Source: Ectothiorhodosinus mongolicus (lineage in GTDB: Bacteria > Pseudomonadota > Gammaproteobacteria > Ectothiorhodospirales > Ectothiorhodospiraceae). Taken from it: a stretch of 64,000 bases of DNA. The notes under the pieces were generated by a model. That model saw only the letters and a list, made by a program, of their open reading frames with translations. It had not been told where the DNA came from and made no database searches. Shown here piece by piece: positions 18,691 through 29,004 of the stretch. Every line of letters begins with the position of its first letter. Within the stretch, counting starts at the first letter, position 1. A program made the translations under genes and the position numbers. The stretch spans positions 159,575 to 223,574 of the forward strand of contig NZ_CP023018.1 of assembly GCF_022406875.1 (NCBI RefSeq), written 5' to 3'.

Positions 18691-19647
18691 CTAGCCCTTG
18701 AACTGTCCGTAACCCATCAGGCGTTGGTAACGACGTTCCAGCAATGCATCCATATCCTGTTCCTGCAGGCGCGACAAGGCCGCCAACAGGCTTTGCTTTA
18801 AGGTCTCAGCCATCATATCCGGATCACGATGCGCACCGCCCAGGGGCTCGGGCACAATTTCGTCAATCAACTTGAGCTCTTTGAGTTTGCTGGAGGAAAT
18901 ACCCATGGCCTCAGCCGCATCGGCGGCTTTTTCGGCGCTTTTCCATAGGATGGAGGCGCAGCCCTCAGGGGAGATCACCGAATAAGTACTGTATTGCAGC
19001 ATTTGTACATGATCACCGACGCCAATGGCCAAAGCACCACCAGAGCCACCCTCACCCACCACAGTACAAATAATGGGTGTGCGCAGCTGTGACATTTCCA
19101 ATAAATTGCGAGCAATGGCCTCGCTCTGCCCGCGCTCCTCGGCACCGACACCGGGATACGCACCCGGGGTATCGATGAACGTCACCACCGGCAGCCCAAA
19201 ACGCTCCGCCGTGCGCATCAAGCGCAAGGCCTTGCGATAGCCTTCAGGACGCGGCATACCGAAATTGCGCAGAATCTTTTCCTTGGTATCTCGGCCTTTC
19301 TGATGGCCAATAATCATCACCGGCTGATCATCAATCCACGCCGGGCCGCCGACAATCGCCGCATCATCGGCATAGGCGCGATCGCCGTGCATCTCCTCAA
19401 AGCCGCTGCACAAGCGCTCGATATAGTCATGCGTGTAAGGACGCTGCGGATGCCTGGATAGCTGTGAGACCTGCCAGGTGGTGAGCTTGCTGAATATGGA
19501 GCGGGTCAAACCCTCGCACTTCGTTTCCAGCTTAGCGATTTCGTCCTCGATACTGATCTCACCGGCATCACCCACGGTGCGCAGTTGTTCGATCTTCGCT
19601 TCCAGCTCAGCAATCGGTTGTTCAAACTCTAAAAAATCTGGATTCAT
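18691..19647 (-). CDS. accA: Acetyl-CoA carboxylase carboxyltransferase subunit alpha AccA
   Basis: 318 residues, the same size as the E. coli subunit. The coiled N-terminus ([16 protein letters not shown]) is followed by [71 protein letters not shown] and [17 protein letters not shown], all in the carboxyltransferase fold. With AccD it moves the carboxyl group from biotin to acetyl-CoA, committing carbon to fatty acids. The ATG at 19647 gives the standard [12 protein letters not shown] start; an upstream in-frame codon is rejected. It lies between dnaE and tilS. Confidence 0.98.
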   Translation of the reverse strand: MNPDFLEFEQPIAELEAKIEQLRTVGDAGEISIEDEIAKLETKCEGLTRSIFSKLTTWQVSQLSRHPQRPYTHDYIERLCSGFEEMHGDRAYADDAAIVGGPAWIDDQPVMIIGHQKGRDTKEKILRNFGMPRPEGYRKALRLMRTAERFGLPVVTFIDTPGAYPGVGAEERGQSEAIARNLLEMSQLRTPIICTVVGEGGSGGALAIGVGDHVQMLQYSTYSVISPEGCASILWKSAEKAADAAEAMGISSSKLKELKLIDEIVPEPLGGAHRDPDMMAETLKQSLLAALSRLQEQDMDALLERRYQRLMGYGQFKG

Positions 19648-19701
19648 GCAAGCGCCTAGTGTTACGTCGAGCAAGTGCGGCATTGTACACGGGCAAAACC
19701 C

Positions 19702-22700
19702 TTAGCGGTAATGCACGCGTACATCCGTCACCCCCTCAAGATTTTGCAGCTGACGCAGCAAGGCTTCATGCGGCTTAACCTGCCAATCCGGGGCCAAGCG
19801 CAGCACCGCTGCCGCCTGCTGGTTTTTATAGTGAATATAGACCGCGCAGTCACCTCGGCGAAAAGCATCCAACTGACCGCGCAGTACCGGCATCAAACCG
19901 GGATCCGAGCGCCCATTGAGGTGAATCTCTAGGCGCTTGGCATACGCCTCACGCGCTTGATCCAAATCCAGCACTTGGCGCGCTCGCAGCCGCAGACCGC
20001 CACTGAAATGATCGATCCCCGCCTGCCCCTCAACAATCAACAAACGATCCTTACTCACCAAATGCTGATAGCGCTGCGCCTCATCGCCAAATAGAGCCAC
20101 TTCAATGCGGCCACTGCGATCATCCAAGGTCACAAACAGCATGCGCCCGCCATTTTGTGTGCCGCGGCTGCGCACCTCAGCCACAAGGCCGGCAATCAGC
20201 ACCGTCTGCTCTTTAGAGCGCCGCCCCCCGCCAGCGCCCATTCGTGCCATCTCCGCCTCACTGCCCACCTCACTCAATAAATCGGCGATGCGCTTACCCG
20301 TTAACTGAATCAGTTCCCCCTCATAGCGCAAAATGGGGTGACCGGTCAGATACAAACCCAGCGTCTCTTTCTCGGCCTGCAGGCGCGACTCTTCATCCCA
20401 CTCCGGCACTTCCGCTAGCAGCTCGATAACGCTCTCCTGGGTAGCCGCGCCGCCAAACAAGTCCTCCTGCCCCTGAGCTTGGTCACGGGCATGTTGCTCA
20501 GCTCGAGAGATCGCTTGTGGTAGGCGCTGCATGAGCGTGGCGCGATTAGGACCGATGGAATCCAAAGCACCCGCTCGGATCAAGGCCTCAAAAGTGCGCC
20601 GATTGAGCTTTTGGCCGTCCATGCGCAAACACAAATCCTCCAGACTGGCAAAAGCACCGGCTGCCTCACGGGCATCAATCAGCGCCTGGATCACCGACTC
20701 CCCGACGCCTTTAATCGCACCTAACCCATAGATAATGGTGTTCTCACGCACAGTGAAGCGAAAAGCCGAGACATTGATATCCGGCGGCCGCACTTCCAGC
20801 TCCATCGAGCGGCACTCATCAATCAAATTGACGATCTTATCGGTCTGATCCATATCTGCCGACAGCACAGCGGCCATGAACTCGGCGGGATAATGGCATT
20901 TAAGCCAAGCGGTTTGATAAGACAACAAGGCATAAGCCGCCGAGTGCGACTTGTTGAATCCATAGCCAGCGAATTTCTCCATGAGATCGAAGATGTGCGT
21001 GGCAATGCCCGAGTCGACGCCGCGCTGCAAAGCGCCACTAATGAAGATCTCGCGCTGCTTGGCCATCTCCTCGGGCTTTTTCTTGCCCATGGCGCGGCGC
21101 AACAGGTCCGCCCCGCCCAAGGTGTAACCCGCCAGCACCTGAGCAATCTGCATCACCTGTTCTTGATACAAAATCACCCCATAAGTGGGCTTTAAAATCG
21201 GCTCAAGCTCAGGATGCGGATATTCCACCTTGGCGCGGCCGTGTTTGCGGTTGATGAAATCATCCACCATGCCCGACTGCAGCGGACCGGGGCGGTACAA
21301 AGCCACCAAGGCAATAATTTCTTCAAAGCTGTCGGGCTGCAGACGTTTGATCAAATCCTTCATGCCGCGCGATTCCAGCTGGAAAACCGCCGTTGTTTCA
21401 TGGCGCTTTAATAAGGCATAGGTCTCGGGATGATCTAAGGCGATGTCTTCGATCAATATCGGCTCTTGACCTTGGCGTTGGCGCGAGGCGTTGACGCTTT
21501 GCACCGCCCAATCAATGATGGTCAGCGTGCGCAAGCCCAAAAAGTCAAACTTCACTAAGCCGATGGCTTCCACATCGTCTTTATCAAAATGGGTCACCAC
21601 ACCCTGCCCACCGGGCTCACAAAACAGCGGCGAGAAGTCGGTCAGCTGGGTGGGGGCAATCACCACGCCACCGGCGTGTTTGCCGGCATTACGCGCCAAG
21701 CCCTCGAGCTTTTTCGCCAAGTCCATCAGCTGGCGCACCTCTTCATCATTGTCATAGGCCTCGCGTAGCTGCTGCTCCTGCTCCATGGCCTTATCCAAAG
21801 TGATGCCGATTTCGGTGGGGATCCACTTGGCAATGCGATCACCAAAGCCAAACCCTAAGCCCAGCACCCGCGTCACATCGCGCACCACAGCGCGCGCCGC
21901 CATGCTACCGTAGGTAATGATCTGCGAAACGCGCTCACGCCCATAGCGACTGGCCACGTAATCAATCACCCGGTCACGGCCCTCCATACAAAAATCGATA
22001 TCAAAATCGGGCATGGACACACGCTCAGGGTTCAAAAAACGCTCGAATAAGAGCTCGTAGCGGATGGGGTCCAAATCAGTGATCCCCAGGGCATAAGCCA
22101 CCAAGGATCCCGCTCCGGAACCGCGCCCCGGACCCACTGGCACGCCGTTCTCCCGAGCCCAGCGAATAAAGTCGGCAACAATCAGAAAATATCCAGGAAA
22201 GCCCATCTGACAAATCACATCCAGCTCACGCTTTAGGCGCTCCCGATAAAACTGGCGTTGCTGCTCGGGCTCGGTCTCGGACACGACGATGCCACGCGCA
22301 AAGCGCGCATCCAGGCCCGCCTGCGACTGAGCACGCAGATACTCATCAACGCTTTGCTGAGCAGGCACGGGGAAATCTGGCAAATAGTTTTCCCCCAAGC
22401 TAATGGGCAGGCTGCAGCGCCGCGCGATCTCCACGGTGTTCTCAATCGCTTCGGGAATATCGGCAAACAGCTCGGCCATCTCTTGGGCGCTGCGCAGATA
22501 TTGCTGTGGGCTATATAGCTTGGGACGACGCGGATCATCCAGCACGCGCCCGTCATGGATACACACCCGCGCCTCATGCGCCTCAAAATCCTCCGAGGTC
22601 AAAAAACGCACATCATTAGTCGCCACTACCGGCAAATCCTGTGAAGACGCCAATGCCACTGCAGCCTCAATATAGCGCGCTTCATCATCCCGCCCGGTGC

Positions 22701-23220
22701 GTGTGAGTTCTAAGTAAAAGCGCTGCGGGAAGATGGCTTGCCAGTGCTGCGCCCATTCTTGCGCTAACTCGGGTTGAGCCGACAGCAAGCCGCGCCCGAT
22801 CTCGCCGTCTCGCCCGGCCGAAAGGGCAATCAAGCCGTCACAGGCCTCGCGGGTCAGCCACTCACGCGCTAGGATCGGCTCGCCACTTTGCTGGCCTTCC
22901 TGATAAGCGCGGCTGATTAACCGACAAAGGTTGGCGTACCCCTGCGTGCCCTGACACAGCAATACCAAACGCGTGGGCGCTTCCGAGGTCGTGGGGTGGG
23001 CCAGCAAAATATCGGCACCGATAATGGGCTTGATTCCCGCCGCCGTGGCGGTTTTGTAGAACTTCACCATGGCAAACAAGTTGCAATGATCGGTGATTGC
23101 GCAAGCCGGCATGGCTTTTTGCCGCAGCGACTCCACCAATGGTTTCAGCCGCACCACGCTATCCACCAGCGAAAATTCGCTGTGCACCCGCAAATGAACA
23201 AAGCTTGGTTGATCGCTCAT
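19702..23220 (-). CDS. dnaE: DNA polymerase III subunit alpha DnaE
   Basis: 1172 residues, the normal length for DnaE1. The N-terminal PHP domain begins FVHLRVHSEFSLVDSVVRL. The catalytic palm carries VGPGRGSGAGSLVAYALGITDLDPI and PDFDIDFC, whose aspartates bind the metals. The fingers and helix-hairpin-helix region are followed by an OB-fold (VLIAGLVAEVRSRGTQNGGRMLFVTLDD) and a tau-binding C-terminus. It is the replicative polymerase. ATG 23220 overlaps the rnhB stop. The rnhB-dnaE-accA order is conserved in gammaproteobacteria. Confidence 0.98.
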   Translation of the reverse strand: MSDQPSFVHLRVHSEFSLVDSVVRLKPLVESLRQKAMPACAITDHCNLFAMVKFYKTATAAGIKPIIGADILLAHPTTSEAPTRLVLLCQGTQGYANLCRLISRAYQEGQQSGEPILAREWLTREACDGLIALSAGRDGEIGRGLLSAQPELAQEWAQHWQAIFPQRFYLELTRTGRDDEARYIEAAVALASSQDLPVVATNDVRFLTSEDFEAHEARVCIHDGRVLDDPRRPKLYSPQQYLRSAQEMAELFADIPEAIENTVEIARRCSLPISLGENYLPDFPVPAQQSVDEYLRAQSQAGLDARFARGIVVSETEPEQQRQFYRERLKRELDVICQMGFPGYFLIVADFIRWARENGVPVGPGRGSGAGSLVAYALGITDLDPIRYELLFERFLNPERVSMPDFDIDFCMEGRDRVIDYVASRYGRERVSQIITYGSMAARAVVRDVTRVLGLGFGFGDRIAKWIPTEIGITLDKAMEQEQQLREAYDNDEEVRQLMDLAKKLEGLARNAGKHAGGVVIAPTQLTDFSPLFCEPGGQGVVTHFDKDDVEAIGLVKFDFLGLRTLTIIDWAVQSVNASRQRQGQEPILIEDIALDHPETYALLKRHETTAVFQLESRGMKDLIKRLQPDSFEEIIALVALYRPGPLQSGMVDDFINRKHGRAKVEYPHPELEPILKPTYGVILYQEQVMQIAQVLAGYTLGGADLLRRAMGKKKPEEMAKQREIFISGALQRGVDSGIATHIFDLMEKFAGYGFNKSHSAAYALLSYQTAWLKCHYPAEFMAAVLSADMDQTDKIVNLIDECRSMELEVRPPDINVSAFRFTVRENTIIYGLGAIKGVGESVIQALIDAREAAGAFASLEDLCLRMDGQKLNRRTFEALIRAGALDSIGPNRATLMQRLPQAISRAEQHARDQAQGQEDLFGGAATQESVIELLAEVPEWDEESRLQAEKETLGLYLTGHPILRYEGELIQLTGKRIADLLSEVGSEAEMARMGAGGGRRSKEQTVLIAGLVAEVRSRGTQNGGRMLFVTLDDRSGRIEVALFGDEAQRYQHLVSKDRLLIVEGQAGIDHFSGGLRLRARQVLDLDQAREAYAKRLEIHLNGRSDPGLMPVLRGQLDAFRRGDCAVYIHYKNQQAAAVLRLAPDWQVKPHEALLRQLQNLEGVTDVRVHYR

Positions 23221-23822
23221 CAAGAATCTGCTGCTAAAAGACGCTGTACGGGGGCAAAACTTCGGCGATGCACAGGACTTACCCCTCGCTCTGCCAAAGC
23301 TGCCAAATGCCTGGCGGTAGGATACCCCTTATGGACCGCAAATCCATATCCCGGAAATTGCTGATCCAACGCCAACATCAAGCGATCGCGAGTCACCTTG
23401 GCAATAATGGAGGCGGCGCTGATGGCCGGCAACAAAGCATCGCCACGCACCAAAGCCTGCACTGGACAGGCCAACTTAGGTGTCCTATGTCCATCCACCA
23501 CCGCTAGACTGGGAACGTCACTCAGCGCTTCGACTGCCCGCTGCATGGCCAGCAGACTGGCCTGAAGAATATTCACCGCATCGATCTCAGCCGGTGTGCA
23601 CATACCCACCGCCAGATCGAGAGCCTCATTAGACACGGCATCAAAAAGCTGTTCGCGGCGCCTGGCGCTGAGTTTTTTGGAGTCGTTCAGGCCGGCAATG
23701 GGTCGTTTGGGGTCGAGTATCACGGCCGCGGCCACCACCGGCCCCGCCAAAGGACCGCGTCCCGCCTCATCGACCCCGGCCAGGCCCGGCAAATGCAAAA
23801 GGCTTAAGAGTTCTGCATCCAC
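23220..23822 (-). CDS. rnhB: Ribonuclease HII RnhB
   Basis: 200 residues. The N-terminal [21 protein letters not shown] contains the Asp-Glu pair of the active site. [22 protein letters not shown] and [12 protein letters not shown] complete the family pattern. It removes ribonucleotides from DNA and RNA from hybrids. The stop overlaps the dnaE start, as is common. In related genomes lpxB lies directly upstream of rnhB; here lpxB sits in an inverted segment instead. Confidence 0.97.
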   Translation of the reverse strand: MDAELLSLLHLPGLAGVDEAGRGPLAGPVVAAAVILDPKRPIAGLNDSKKLSARRREQLFDAVSNEALDLAVGMCTPAEIDAVNILQASLLAMQRAVEALSDVPSLAVVDGHRTPKLACPVQALVRGDALLPAISAASIIAKVTRDRLMLALDQQFPGYGFAVHKGYPTARHLAALAERGVSPVHRRSFAPVQRLLAADS

Positions 23823-23923
23823 ACAAGACCTTCACAATCCCGTAAACTAAGCAATGAAAAGCTTAGCATAGGCGCACACCCAAAACTGGGTTCCATGACG
23901 CCGAAGTGTTGCCGGAGTGGTGT

Positions 23924-24898
23924 ATGAAATCAGTTCCTTGTGCGGTCATTGGCGTGGGCTATCTGGGCCGCTTTCACGCGCAAAAATACGCAGCGATACC
24001 GCAAACCGAGCTTATCGGCGTGGTCGATACAGACCCGGAACAGGCGCAGCGGATTGCCGAGGAAACCCAAACGCAAGCCTTCACAGATTATCGAGAACTG
24101 CTCGGCAAAGTCGAAGCCGTCAGCATCGTTGTGCCCACCACCCTGCACTTTGAAGTCGCGCGGGACTTTTTAGACAGCGGCGCGCATGTATTGGTGGAAA
24201 AACCTATCACCACCACCACCGAAGAAGCCAAACAACTCATTGATTTGGCCAAAACGCGAAATCGGATATTGCAGGTCGGCCATCTCGAGCGGTTTAATCC
24301 GGCGTTAATGGCGCTCACCGAAGAGCCCCTAGAGCCCCTGTTTATCGAATCGCATCGCTTAGCACCGTTTAAACCTCGGGCCACCGATGTGAATGTCGTC
24401 TTGGATCTGATGATTCATGACATCGACATCATCTTAAACATGTTGCGCTCGCCTATCACCGACATGGCTGTCAGTGGTGCCTGTGTGCTCTCCGAGGCTT
24501 TGGACATCGTCAACGCCCGCCTGGCCTTCGCCAATGGCTGCGTCGCCAATGTCACCGCCAGTCGCGTCAGCCAGAAAACCGAACGCAAAATGCGCATCTT
24601 CCAAAAACAGGCCTATTTCTCGGTGGATTTTCAAAACCGCGAGCTGGCCATGCACAGCGTCGATCGTGATGCTTCCGCCCAAGATAAGCTACATTTTGAC
24701 TCCAAAACTCGCGTGTTTGCCGCCGCCGATGCCCTTCTCGCCGAAATCCAGGCCTTTATTGCTGCCATCCAGGGTGAAGCCGAAGTGGTAGTCAGCGGTG
24801 AAGATGGCCTGCGCGCTCTTCAGGCTGCGTATGACATCACCCAACACCTACAAGCCAATATCACCCAGCTGGCCAACAGGGAGCCCACAATCCAATGA
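23924..24898 (+). CDS. gnnA: Gfo/Idh/MocA oxidoreductase, probable UDP-GlcNAc 3-dehydrogenase GnnA
   Basis: 324 residues. N-terminal NAD-binding motif CAVIGVGYLGRFHAQKY, the EKPITTT segment with the catalytic Lys, and GHLERFNPALMAL follow the Gfo/Idh/MocA plan. In Acidithiobacillus and Leptospira GnnA oxidises UDP-GlcNAc at C3, and GnnB then aminates it, giving the substrate for amide-linked lipid A. The case here is context: the next genes are a DegT-family aminotransferase (ATGA overlap) and lpxB (1-nt gap). Alternatives are related 3-keto-sugar dehydrogenases of the WlbA type. The ATG at 23924 has GGAG nine bases upstream. Confidence 0.85.
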   Translation: MKSVPCAVIGVGYLGRFHAQKYAAIPQTELIGVVDTDPEQAQRIAEETQTQAFTDYRELLGKVEAVSIVVPTTLHFEVARDFLDSGAHVLVEKPITTTTEEAKQLIDLAKTRNRILQVGHLERFNPALMALTEEPLEPLFIESHRLAPFKPRATDVNVVLDLMIHDIDIILNMLRSPITDMAVSGACVLSEALDIVNARLAFANGCVANVTASRVSQKTERKMRIFQKQAYFSVDFQNRELAMHSVDRDASAQDKLHFDSKTRVFAAADALLAEIQAFIAAIQGEAEVVVSGEDGLRALQAAYDITQHLQANITQLANREPTIQ

Positions 24899-25992
24899 TC
24901 CCCATGGTGGACTTAAAAACGCAGTATGAAAGCCTCAAAGAAGACATTGATGCCAGCGTCTTAGACGTGTTGGCGAATACGCAATTTATCTTGGGGCCCA
25001 ATGTTCAAGCCTTAGAGGCCGAGGTCGCAGCTTATCTAGGCGCGCCTCATGCAGTGACTTGCGCCTCAGGTACCGACGCCTTGCACTTAGCCTTGCGCGC
25101 CGCCGGTATCGGCCCGGGCGATGAGGTGATCACCAGCGCTTTTACCTTTATCGCTACCGCCGAAGCCATCGCCTATGTGGGCGCGACACCTGTTTTCGTC
25201 GACATCGACCCACGTAGCTTTAATCTGGATCCCGACCTCACCGAGGCGGCAATCACCCCGAAAACGCGTGCCATCATGCCCGTGCACCTGTTCGGCCAGC
25301 CCGCCGACATGCCGCGTTTTAGCGCCATGTGCCAAGCTCATGATTTACTGCTCATCGAAGATTGCGCACAATCCTTTGGCGCGCGTATTGGCGAGCAACA
25401 AACCGGCAGTATCGGCGACATGGGCTGTTTCAGTTTCTTTCCCAGCAAAAATCTTGGTTGTTATGGTGATGGCGGTCTGGTGACGGCTCGGGATGAGGCC
25501 CAAGCAGCGCTCCTGAAAAACTTAAGAAATCACGGTAGCGATGTTCGCTATCATCATGATCGTATAGGTTATAACAGCCGTCTTGATGAGATGCAGGCCG
25601 CCATCCTGCGGGTTAAACTAAGGCATATTGATGCCTTTAATGCGGGACGCCGCCGCGCAGCTGGCGACTATCGCCAAGCCCTCAAGGATGTCCCTGATCT
25701 GCACATCCCCCATGAGGACGGCATTGGCGAGCATGTCTACCACCAATACACCCTACTCTCGCCGCGACGCGATGACATCATGAAAGCCTTGCAAGCGGCG
25801 CAAATCGCCTGCGCTATTTACTACCCCATTCCGCTACATCAACAAAAAGCCTTCACCGACTGGGCAGAGCCGGTGACGCTACCGCACACAGAAGCCGTCG
25901 CCGCTCAGTGCTTGTCCCTGCCCATGTACCCCGAGTTGCCCGAAGAAGCAATTGCACAGATTGCCGATGTCATCCGCACCAGCTTGCGCTGA
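24895..25992 (+). CDS. gnnB: DegT/DnrJ/EryC1 aminotransferase, probable UDP-GlcNAc3N transaminase GnnB
   Basis: 365 residues, PLP-dependent. The N-terminus MVDLKTQYESLKEDID is typical. CASGTDALHLALRA binds the cofactor phosphate, HLFGQPADM and IEDCAQSFGA follow, and the Schiff-base Lys is in FFPSKNLGCYGDGG. NSRLDEMQAAILRVKL is conserved. With GnnA it would convert UDP-3-keto-GlcNAc to UDP-2-acetamido-3-amino-sugar for LpxA. Homologues also act in other amino-sugar pathways, but overlap with gnnA and lpxB argues for lipid A. Confidence 0.86.
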   Translation: MIPMVDLKTQYESLKEDIDASVLDVLANTQFILGPNVQALEAEVAAYLGAPHAVTCASGTDALHLALRAAGIGPGDEVITSAFTFIATAEAIAYVGATPVFVDIDPRSFNLDPDLTEAAITPKTRAIMPVHLFGQPADMPRFSAMCQAHDLLLIEDCAQSFGARIGEQQTGSIGDMGCFSFFPSKNLGCYGDGGLVTARDEAQAALLKNLRNHGSDVRYHHDRIGYNSRLDEMQAAILRVKLRHIDAFNAGRRRAAGDYRQALKDVPDLHIPHEDGIGEHVYHQYTLLSPRRDDIMKALQAAQIACAIYYPIPLHQQKAFTDWAEPVTLPHTEAVAAQCLSLPMYPELPEEAIAQIADVIRTSLR

Positions 25993-25993
25993 A

Positions 25994-27172
25994 ATGCCAC
26001 AGGATACTGGCCATATCATGGTGGTGGCCGGCGAATCCTCAGGCGATCTGCACGCAGCCAATATGGTGCGTGCGCTTAAGGCGCTGCGGCCGGGATTACG
26101 CTTTAGCGGTATGGGCTGCGAGGCCATGGCTGAGGCGGGCGTGGCGCGCCAAGTCGACGCCAGTCGTTTGGGCGTGGTTGGGCTATGGGAGGTCTTGGCC
26201 CAATATCGGCAGATAAAAAAAGCACTCAACACCCTCAAACAAGCCTTGCGCCGTGATCCGCCCGATCTCTTAGTGCTGGTGGATTATGTTGAATTTAATC
26301 TGCGTCTGGCCAAGGCCGCCAAAGCTTTGGGTATTCGCGTGTTGTTTTATGTGAGCCCACAGATCTGGGCCTGGCGCTCGGGCCGGGCGCGCAAGATCGG
26401 CGCAGTGATTGACGCCATGGCGGTGCTATTCCCCTTTGAGGTCGACATCTACCGTCAACACGGCATCCCCGTGCGTTATGTGGGTAACCCCTTGGTCGAT
26501 GTGGTGCGGGTTGACGGTGATCATCAGTCATGCTGCCAGTCCTTAGGACTAGACCCTGAGCGACCGATTTTGGGGCTACTCCCCGGGAGTCGCAGCAGCG
26601 AACAAAAAAACCACTTACCCATCATGCTAGAGACTGCGGCGCTGCTGCGACAAGCCCTGCCCGAACTGCAAGTGGCAGTGGCCTTGCCGGCAAAACGCCA
26701 GCTGTCGGCGTCACTTCAAGAGCAATTGGCGCGGCAACCCGATATTCGGCTGTGCAGCGGACAGACTTATGCGCTGATGGCCGTCAGTCGCGCCTTAATT
26801 GTGGCCTCAGGAACCGCCACCCTAGAAGCGGCACTGATGAAAACCCCCATGGCCATTATTTATCGCATCTCACCGCTGAGCTACGCCATTTTGAAGCGCC
26901 TGATCCGTATTCCCCACATCGGCCTGGCCAATATCGTCGCAGGTAAACCCGTGGCGCCCGAATACATTCAAGCCGCGGCGACAGCTGAAGCGCTGAGTGC
27001 CTGGGCACAACGCATACTCAGTGATGATCGCTATCATCAACACATGGTTGAGGACTTAGATATCGTGCGCGAACGTCTGGGGGCGTCGGGCGGCTCGGAG
27101 CGCGTAGCATGCATGGCGCTAGAACTCTTGGATCACGGCCGCTTACTGGAGGAAGAAGCGGCCCCCTCATGA
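25994..27172 (+). CDS. lpxB: Lipid-A-disaccharide synthase LpxB
   Basis: 392 residues, glycosyltransferase family 19. Motifs: VVAGESSGDLHAANMVRAL, GLWEVLAQYRQI, VLVDYVEFNLRLAKAAKALGIRVLFYVSPQIWAWR, YVGNPLVD, LLPGSRSSE and VASGTATLEAAL. It joins UDP-diacyl-glucosamine and lipid X to form the tetraacyl disaccharide at the inner membrane. ATG 25994 starts one base after the gnnB stop. It is on the strand opposite to lpxA-fabZ-lpxD, unlike the usual lpxD-fabZ-lpxA-lpxB order. The next gene overlaps by four bases. Confidence 0.96.
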   Translation: MPQDTGHIMVVAGESSGDLHAANMVRALKALRPGLRFSGMGCEAMAEAGVARQVDASRLGVVGLWEVLAQYRQIKKALNTLKQALRRDPPDLLVLVDYVEFNLRLAKAAKALGIRVLFYVSPQIWAWRSGRARKIGAVIDAMAVLFPFEVDIYRQHGIPVRYVGNPLVDVVRVDGDHQSCCQSLGLDPERPILGLLPGSRSSEQKNHLPIMLETAALLRQALPELQVAVALPAKRQLSASLQEQLARQPDIRLCSGQTYALMAVSRALIVASGTATLEAALMKTPMAIIYRISPLSYAILKRLIRIPHIGLANIVAGKPVAPEYIQAAATAEALSAWAQRILSDDRYHQHMVEDLDIVRERLGASGGSERVACMALELLDHGRLLEEEAAPS

Positions 27173-29004
27173 TCCGCCGCCACGGTATTTGGGCCGCGCT
27201 GCTGATTCTGGCTTGGGGCTTATGGATTAACCCCGATTTAAAAACCATTGCCGGCGGCGTCGCCCTGTTTTTGTTTGGCATGGTCTGCTTGGAGCAAGGC
27301 TTTAAAGCCCTAGCCGGCGGTTTGCTTGAGCAGGGCCTGCGGCGCAGCACCGATCGGCTTTGGAAAAGCATCGGCTTTGGCATCGCCACTACCAGCCTGA
27401 CTCAGTCCAGCACCCTGGTATCGTTAATCACCATCTCCTTTGTCAGCGCCGAGATGATCAAACTCGCTGCCGGCATCGGCATCATCATGGGCGCGAATTT
27501 AGGTACCACCACCGGCGCTTGGCTGATTGCGGCTGTGGGCTTACGGGTCGATATGGCGGCTTACGCCCTACCCGCTTTGGTATTTGGCGTTGTGCTGGCT
27601 CTGCAAAAGAGCCTGACGCGCCGCGGTTTGGGTTACATCATCCTCGGCATAGGCTTTCTGTTCTTCGGTATCGCCTACATCAAAATAGGCTTTGACACCT
27701 TCCAAGATGGGTGGGATTTATCGCAGTACATGATCCCCGGTTTATTAGGCGTACTGATTTTCACCGGTATTGGCATGGCCATGACCGTGGTGATGCAGTC
27801 CAGCCATGCCACCTTATTGGTAATCATTGCCGCACTGGCCTCCGGGCAGGTTAGCTATGAAGCGGCTTTGGGCATGGCCATTGGTGCCAATCTCGGCAGC
27901 GCTGTCACCACTGCCATCGGTGGCTTGACCGCCAACTTGGCCGGTAAGCGCCTGGCGCTGGCCCATGTGTTATTCAATGTATTCACTGCTGCAGTAGCCA
28001 TTGCTCTCATTCAACAAATGGTCTGGATGGTGGACTATCTGGCGGGTTTTCTCGGCATTCAAGATGATCTTTTGTTTCAACTGGCCTTATTCCACACCCT
28101 GTTTAATGTTTTGGGTGTGTTGATGCTCGCTCCGTTTGTGGGATTAATGGAGCGACTGCTCACCCGCTACGTGCAGTTTGATTCACCCAATCGCGCCAAG
28201 CCCCGCTATCTCTACCCCGGCGCCTTGGAAACACCCGCTACTGCAGTCAGCGCGCTCAACAAAGAGGTGAGTCATCTGTACGACAATGCCCATGACTTAA
28301 TCACCCATGGCGTCAGCCTACGGCGCGCCACCATCGCCTCTAAAGATTCACTGGAGGATGCGGTGCGCAACACGCGCCGCATTATCAGTCTCGATGTCGA
28401 TGATGAGTATGAATACAAGGTCAAAAGCCTACACAATGCCATCATCGCTTTTATCAGCGAGATCCAGGGTCAAGCGCTCTCGGAAAACGACGGCGCGCGC
28501 ATCTTTGCCCTGCAGCAGGCCAGCCGGGATATTGTCGAGGCGGTGAAAGCCACCAAGCATCTGCACAAGAATCTCATCCAATACGGCGTCTCATCACAGC
28601 CTACAGCGCGTCATGCCTATGATCGAATCCGCCTGCAGATCGCGCAAACCTTGCGTGAGATCGGGGCCCTGAGGGCGCAGGAGAGCGAGACTGTCACACG
28701 ATTGTCACTCGATGCATTCAAAATCAGCGTGGAAAATTTCGCTAAAACCCTAACGGCACAGATCAATCAAAACGTGCGCATGCGCGCACTATCCCCTGCC
28801 GTGGCCACCTCGATTCTGAATGACGAAAAATATGCTGTGGAAATTTGCGTTAATCTACTCGATGCCGCAGCTGCCCTGCTCCAGCCCGAATCCGCCCAAG
28901 AGCGTGCCGCTGAAGGCACTCTGGCGCTGGATGAAGAAGATAGGGCGCAAATATCAACAGCCCGGGAGGCGGTCGATCATGGCGACCCAAAATCTACTCG
29001 CTAA
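27169..29004 (+). CDS. Na/Pi cotransporter family protein with C-terminal PhoU-like domain
   Basis: 611 residues. Two related membrane halves carry the Na/Pi cotransporter repeats: TSLTQSSTLVSLITISFV with GIIMGANLGTTTGAW, and VMQSSHATLLVIIAALASG with GMAIGANLGSAVTTA. About eight to ten transmembrane segments lie between residues 5 and 350. From about 370 to 580 is a soluble helical region resembling PhoU. E. coli YjbB has the same plan and exports phosphate. ATG 27169 overlaps the lpxB stop (ATGA). A role beside lipid A genes is not obvious; it may only share their transcript. Confidence 0.9.
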   Translation: MIRRHGIWAALLILAWGLWINPDLKTIAGGVALFLFGMVCLEQGFKALAGGLLEQGLRRSTDRLWKSIGFGIATTSLTQSSTLVSLITISFVSAEMIKLAAGIGIIMGANLGTTTGAWLIAAVGLRVDMAAYALPALVFGVVLALQKSLTRRGLGYIILGIGFLFFGIAYIKIGFDTFQDGWDLSQYMIPGLLGVLIFTGIGMAMTVVMQSSHATLLVIIAALASGQVSYEAALGMAIGANLGSAVTTAIGGLTANLAGKRLALAHVLFNVFTAAVAIALIQQMVWMVDYLAGFLGIQDDLLFQLALFHTLFNVLGVLMLAPFVGLMERLLTRYVQFDSPNRAKPRYLYPGALETPATAVSALNKEVSHLYDNAHDLITHGVSLRRATIASKDSLEDAVRNTRRIISLDVDDEYEYKVKSLHNAIIAFISEIQGQALSENDGARIFALQQASRDIVEAVKATKHLHKNLIQYGVSSQPTARHAYDRIRLQIAQTLREIGALRAQESETVTRLSLDAFKISVENFAKTLTAQINQNVRMRALSPAVATSILNDEKYAVEICVNLLDAAAALLQPESAQERAAEGTLALDEEDRAQISTAREAVDHGDPKSTR

